NCBI RefSeq assembly: GCF_030128825.1
Contig: NZ_CP119127.1
Coordinates: 416,001 to 480,000 of the forward strand
Origin: Sphingobium sp. WTD-1
Lineage (GTDB): Bacteria; Pseudomonadota; Alphaproteobacteria; Sphingomonadales; Sphingomonadaceae
Direction: 5' to 3'
DNA: 64,000 nt
Made by a program: the position numbers and the translations under genes. The notes below the pieces were generated by a model. The model was not told where the DNA came from. It saw only the letters and a program-made list of their open reading frames with translations, and did not search any database. This document shows, piece after piece, positions 61,037 to 64,000 of this stretch (position 1 is the first letter of the stretch; the number at the start of each line of letters is the position of its first letter).

Positions 61037-62151
61037 TCCAGCTCCATTGCATATTTTGTGATCGGTCCCGCGACTGCATCGATACCGCTATAATAGAGGA
61101 TGCTTCCCTCCGGCGCGGCGTCAAGATGACCATAAATTTCCATCGTGGCGCATGTCACCGCTGACAACTCGCGATCGCGTGCAAAGGCTTCCAAGGCCGC
61201 TATCTCGGCGCCGCTTGCACCGCCCGCCCGCCAACTTTGCTCAAGAACACCGATGCGCGTTTCCCCGGAAGAATTCATGCCTGCGGCGACGTCATAATTG
61301 CGACGAGAGGCCATCAGATCCGGGTAGAATTTCGAGACGGTCGCATCATATGCGATCGCCTTTTCGATCCCTTGCTGCAGATCGTCGGCCAGGCTCAGGC
61401 CCGCCAGCTTCTCAAAGCCGCCCCGCACCACATGCAGGGTCGAGCCTCCATAGACGGTGGCGCCTTCGTTGTTGGTGGCAAGGCGCTGGGTGCCCCAGTA
61501 AGAGATGATCTCTCCAAAAAGACATGTCACGCCCACGCTGTAAGTGATGACATTGTCGAGATTCTCTTCGATCACGACGCCGTCACGCGCGATAGCCTCC
61601 GCATCGAGCTGCGCGATCGCTTCTTCCAGCTCCCGTGGCGAAGTGACGACAAATTGTCCGAGTCCCGCCGTCGCCTCGACCTCCTTCAGACGGATCGAAC
61701 CATTGCGAAGCATGTCGAGGCTCGCTTCGCGCACAGCATCAACGCTGAACGCGGACCAGCCAGTAAGAACATAAGCCGCAAGAGCGGCGCCCAGTTCGGG
61801 CCGCCATCCCTCAGGGACTTCGTTGCTGCCTGGAAAAACCGGATGCGTGATGACCTTGCTTCCGACGAAGCCATGCGGAACCACGCCGCCGTAAATCTGG
61901 CTTTCGTTGCGGATGCCCAGTTGGCGCGCCATTTCCAGGTCAATCGTGCCGGTCGGGATGAAGAGCGTGTCCCGCGCATCATTATCCGGCTCGGAGACTG
62001 GCGCAGGGTCGTTATCGACGAATGTCGCCTGACCAAGCCGGGCTATCCTTCGCGCAAGCTCGGCTCTTGCGACCCTGTCATGTTCGTTGTTCATGGCCCC
62101 GGACCGGGTGGGATAGATCTTCACAAGGCGGGTCTGTTGCGAACTGGCCAT
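61033..62151 (-). CDS. DUF3182 family protein
   Basis: A 372-residue protein of the DUF3182 type, thought to have an ATP-grasp-like fold. Characteristic stretches are FIPTGTIDLEMARQLGI, YGGVVPHGFVGSKVITHPV, DGVVIEENLDNVITYSVG, GSTLHVVRGGFEKL and SKFYPDLMASRRNYDVAAG. Function is unknown; it is often near alpha/beta hydrolase and stress genes in proteobacteria, as here. The ATG at 62151 has GAGAGG upstream; an internal ATG (MNNEHDR) is another option. Confidence 0.85.
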   Translation of the reverse strand: MASSQQTRLVKIYPTRSGAMNNEHDRVARAELARRIARLGQATFVDNDPAPVSEPDNDARDTLFIPTGTIDLEMARQLGIRNESQIYGGVVPHGFVGSKVITHPVFPGSNEVPEGWRPELGAALAAYVLTGWSAFSVDAVREASLDMLRNGSIRLKEVEATAGLGQFVVTSPRELEEAIAQLDAEAIARDGVVIEENLDNVITYSVGVTCLFGEIISYWGTQRLATNNEGATVYGGSTLHVVRGGFEKLAGLSLADDLQQGIEKAIAYDATVSKFYPDLMASRRNYDVAAGMNSSGETRIGVLEQSWRAGGASGAEIAALEAFARDRELSAVTCATMEIYGHLDAAPEGSILYYSGIDAVAGPITKYAMELE

Positions 62152-62423
62152 TGAACCTCTCAGATCCTGGAGCAGCTGCCGTCAGGCAGATATTTCATCA
62201 ACCCTGCGTCGCAGGTTTATATCCACGTGCCTTACGCACCGAATGCGCGCCGTGGGCCTAGTGTCGCTCCACCGCCGGCAAAGGCCCTTTGCCTCGCGAC
62301 AGACGGCGTCGACCGGTGGCGAGAACGGAGGATGGTGGGCGCACATTCTATCGAGACAGGCATCACCTTCTCATTGCCTTCCAACATCGAGCGCCCCTTC
62401 GATCTCCCGATCCTGGGGCGACG

Positions 62424-63404
62424 TCATCTGGACGGTCCCTTTTCCAGGCGCGACAGGGCCGGCTTCAGCTCCTGTTCGAAGAAATCGATGAATCCTGCCT
62501 GGTCGTCGCCCGGACAGGTCAACACAATATGGTCGAAGCCAGCATCAACATATTGCGAGATCAACTGGACGTGGGCCTCGACGTCCGGGCCAGCCGAAAC
62601 CTTCGAGGCCAGGTCCTCAGGCCGGACATATTGGCTTGCGGCTTCGAAGCCCTGGACTGAAGGAACCTCGCTGTTGACCGACCAGTCGAAGGCAGAAAAG
62701 CGAAACCTGTCATGAGCGATGTCCAGCCCATGCTCGGCGCTCGGGGCATAGGCGATGACTGCCTCGGCATATCGGGGGCCTGGGTTGCCGGCCTTCGCTT
62801 CATAACTCTTCACGAGATCGCCATCTGGTGCGGTCGTCATGATGCCATCGCCCTTTTCCGCGGCGAGTGTGACGGAGGATGGACCACTCACGCCCAGGAC
62901 GACCGGGATAGGCTCGGTCGGAAGATCATAAAGCTGGGCGTGGTCGACAACAAAATGCGTCCCATTCCAGCTGTGAACGCCGCCCTTCCAGAGAAGGCGA
63001 AAAATGTCGATCGCCTCACCCAGCATTTCGTGCCGCTCGGGCACCGACGGCCACCGGGCGCCTGTAACATGTTCATTCAGGCGTTCACCCGCGCCGACCG
63101 CCAGGGTGAAACGATTGTCACTCATGACCGCGATAGTGGCCGCCGCCTGCGCGACGATGACAGGATGATAGCGCAGGATCGGGCAGGTAAGGCCAGTCGC
63201 GATGCCAATGCGATCCGTAGCATGGGCGATGGCGCCAAGGACGCTCCAGGCAAAGGGAGCATGGCCCTGTGACTCGAGCCAGGGATGGAAATGGTCCGAA
63301 ATGGAGACGAAATCGAACCCCGCTTTCTCTGCGCGGATGGCATTTTCCACGAGCACTTTTGGCCCGTGCTCCTCCGTCATCAGCTTATATCCGAACTTAG
63401 GCAT
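62424..63404 (-). CDS. LLM-class (luciferase-like) F420/FMN oxidoreductase, TIGR03557 type
   Basis: A 326-residue TIM-barrel flavin oxidoreductase: KFGYKLMTEEHGPKVLVENA, FDFVSISDHFHPWLESQGHAPFAW, GIATGLTCPILRYHPVIVAQAAAT and LAVGAGERLNEHVTGARWP are the marks of the TIGR03557 subgroup of luciferase-like monooxygenases. Such proteins use F420 or FMN; in proteobacteria the cofactor is unsure. Single gene, leftward. Confidence 0.9.
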   Translation of the reverse strand: MPKFGYKLMTEEHGPKVLVENAIRAEKAGFDFVSISDHFHPWLESQGHAPFAWSVLGAIAHATDRIGIATGLTCPILRYHPVIVAQAAATIAVMSDNRFTLAVGAGERLNEHVTGARWPSVPERHEMLGEAIDIFRLLWKGGVHSWNGTHFVVDHAQLYDLPTEPIPVVLGVSGPSSVTLAAEKGDGIMTTAPDGDLVKSYEAKAGNPGPRYAEAVIAYAPSAEHGLDIAHDRFRFSAFDWSVNSEVPSVQGFEAASQYVRPEDLASKVSAGPDVEAHVQLISQYVDAGFDHIVLTCPGDDQAGFIDFFEQELKPALSRLEKGPSR

Positions 63405-63510
63405 GGGCTGTTCCTCATGGCGCTCGAGATGTTGCCGCCGACCTTGTGCGAGCCCCGGTACCGGTCGGCGCCGTTGCTCGACGTCGGCTGCTCGTCAACC
63501 CGAACCCTGC

Positions 63511-64000
63511 TCAGGCAGGGATCAGGTTGACGGCGGTTGGCTTGGCGGCGGGCAGGCCTTCGGCTTTCGCCTGGGCGGTCAATGCTTCTTTGCGTGCAAG
63601 CATCAGATCCCGAAGCGCCACCAGGTCGACATCGGTCTCGCGACACTGCGCAAACATGCCTTCGCCGCGCATTTCTTCCTCATGGACGTGGTGCTTGATC
63701 TCTTCGGACAGCACCTTGACCTTGGCGTCGAAGAATCTGTCCTGCGTCGAGCCAGCCTCGATGTCATTGATCAGCACCTTGGCACCATCATGCTCGACAT
63801 AGGCCTCTTCAAGCGTGTCTGCCTCGATCTTGCCTTCAAACGCGGGATAGAAAATCTCTTCCTCGATCAGTGTATGGATCTTGAGCTCGGTGCAAATCTG
63901 GTGAGCGATATCGCCCTTCTTCTTTGCTGAAGCCGCTTTCTCATATTGTTCGAAAAGCTCTTCGACCGTGCGATGATCGGCCTTCAGAAGGGCAATGGCA
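63511..64000 (-). CDS. Hemerythrin HHE-domain protein, 5' end beyond the window
   Basis: A partial protein of about 163 visible residues. The visible N-terminal part (LLKADHRTVEELFEQYE, then ELKIHTLIEEEIFYPAF, EEAYVEHDGAKVLI and KHHVHEEEMRGEGMF) contains the His/Glu ligands H, HxxxE and HHxxEE-type of a diiron hemerythrin domain. These proteins bind oxygen or nitric oxide or act in iron and stress handling. The C-terminus is Ala/Pro-rich. The start lies past position 64000. Confidence 0.9.
   Translation of the reverse strand, partial: AIALLKADHRTVEELFEQYEKAASAKKKGDIAHQICTELKIHTLIEEEIFYPAFEGKIEADTLEEAYVEHDGAKVLINDIEAGSTQDRFFDAKVKVLSEEIKHHVHEEEMRGEGMFAQCRETDVDLVALRDLMLARKEALTAQAKAEGLPAAKPTAVNLIPA

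Overview
The window is high-GC DNA from an alphaproteobacterium, most likely a sphingomonad (Sphingobium, Sphingomonas or Novosphingobium type). The evidence is the trbBCDEJ-(K)-LFGI-DUF2274 transfer gene order, the imuA-imuB-dnaE2 cassette with GAAC-N7-GAAC SOS boxes, an HWE-type histidine kinase, a large TonB-dependent receptor in a xylan locus, and DUF6961/DUF5818-type small proteins. No rRNA, tRNA or CRISPR array was seen. Gene identities come from reading motifs and remembered family features; no database search was possible.

Layout. 1-4.3 kb: a cold-shock protein, several small unknown genes (one trio coupled by ATGA overlaps), an AT-rich island, a spermidine-synthase-like methyltransferase and a single-domain response regulator. 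4.4-15.5 kb: a complete Trb mating-pore operon on the minus strand. Its last gene (DUF2274) is split by an IS1380-family element flanked by CTAG duplications. No relaxase or coupling protein lies on either side. 15.7-24.1 kb: an SOS block. Two tandem SRAP (YedK/HMCES) genes and a DUF6961 gene run left, and imuA-imuB-dnaE2 runs right from a shared region with two SOS boxes. dnaE2 carries a one-base frameshift. One SRAP appears to start at ATC and the other lacks the catalytic residues. An S1/P1 nuclease and a DUF5818 protein follow. 24.4-28.2 kb: a paoABC-like molybdenum aldehyde oxidoreductase.

28.6-38.7 kb is a defence island. It holds (i) a MerR-like regulator, a membrane protein and an Mrr-like nuclease behind two matching palindromes, with a HEPN-like gene originally fourth but now cut off by an IS5-family element; (ii) a TPR/VRR-NUC nuclease; and (iii) a short type II CBASS (CD-NTase, E2-like protein, patatin effector) plus a cysteine-rich fourth gene, divergent from an HTH regulator and ImmA/IrrE peptidase pair resembling CapH/CapP. 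39.0-42.6 kb is a five-gene overlapping operon of three exported proteins (one an M48 protease), a small protein and an N-terminally extended PrfH. A tyrosine recombinase follows.

43.6-54.0 kb is a xylan utilisation locus: GH43, a glucosidase-like protein, GH10 xylanase, GH28-like protein, TonB receptor and a LacI regulator. Near-identical GkTAGCGCTATC sites precede both the GH43 operon and the receptor. 54.1-64 kb holds an unknown membrane-protein pair, htpG with a heat-shock-type promoter, an HWE kinase, an apparent antiporter-methyltransferase deletion chimera, and a run of stress or general-metabolism genes (PPOX protein, hydrolase, DUF3182, LLM oxidoreductase, and a hemerythrin gene cut by the window edge).
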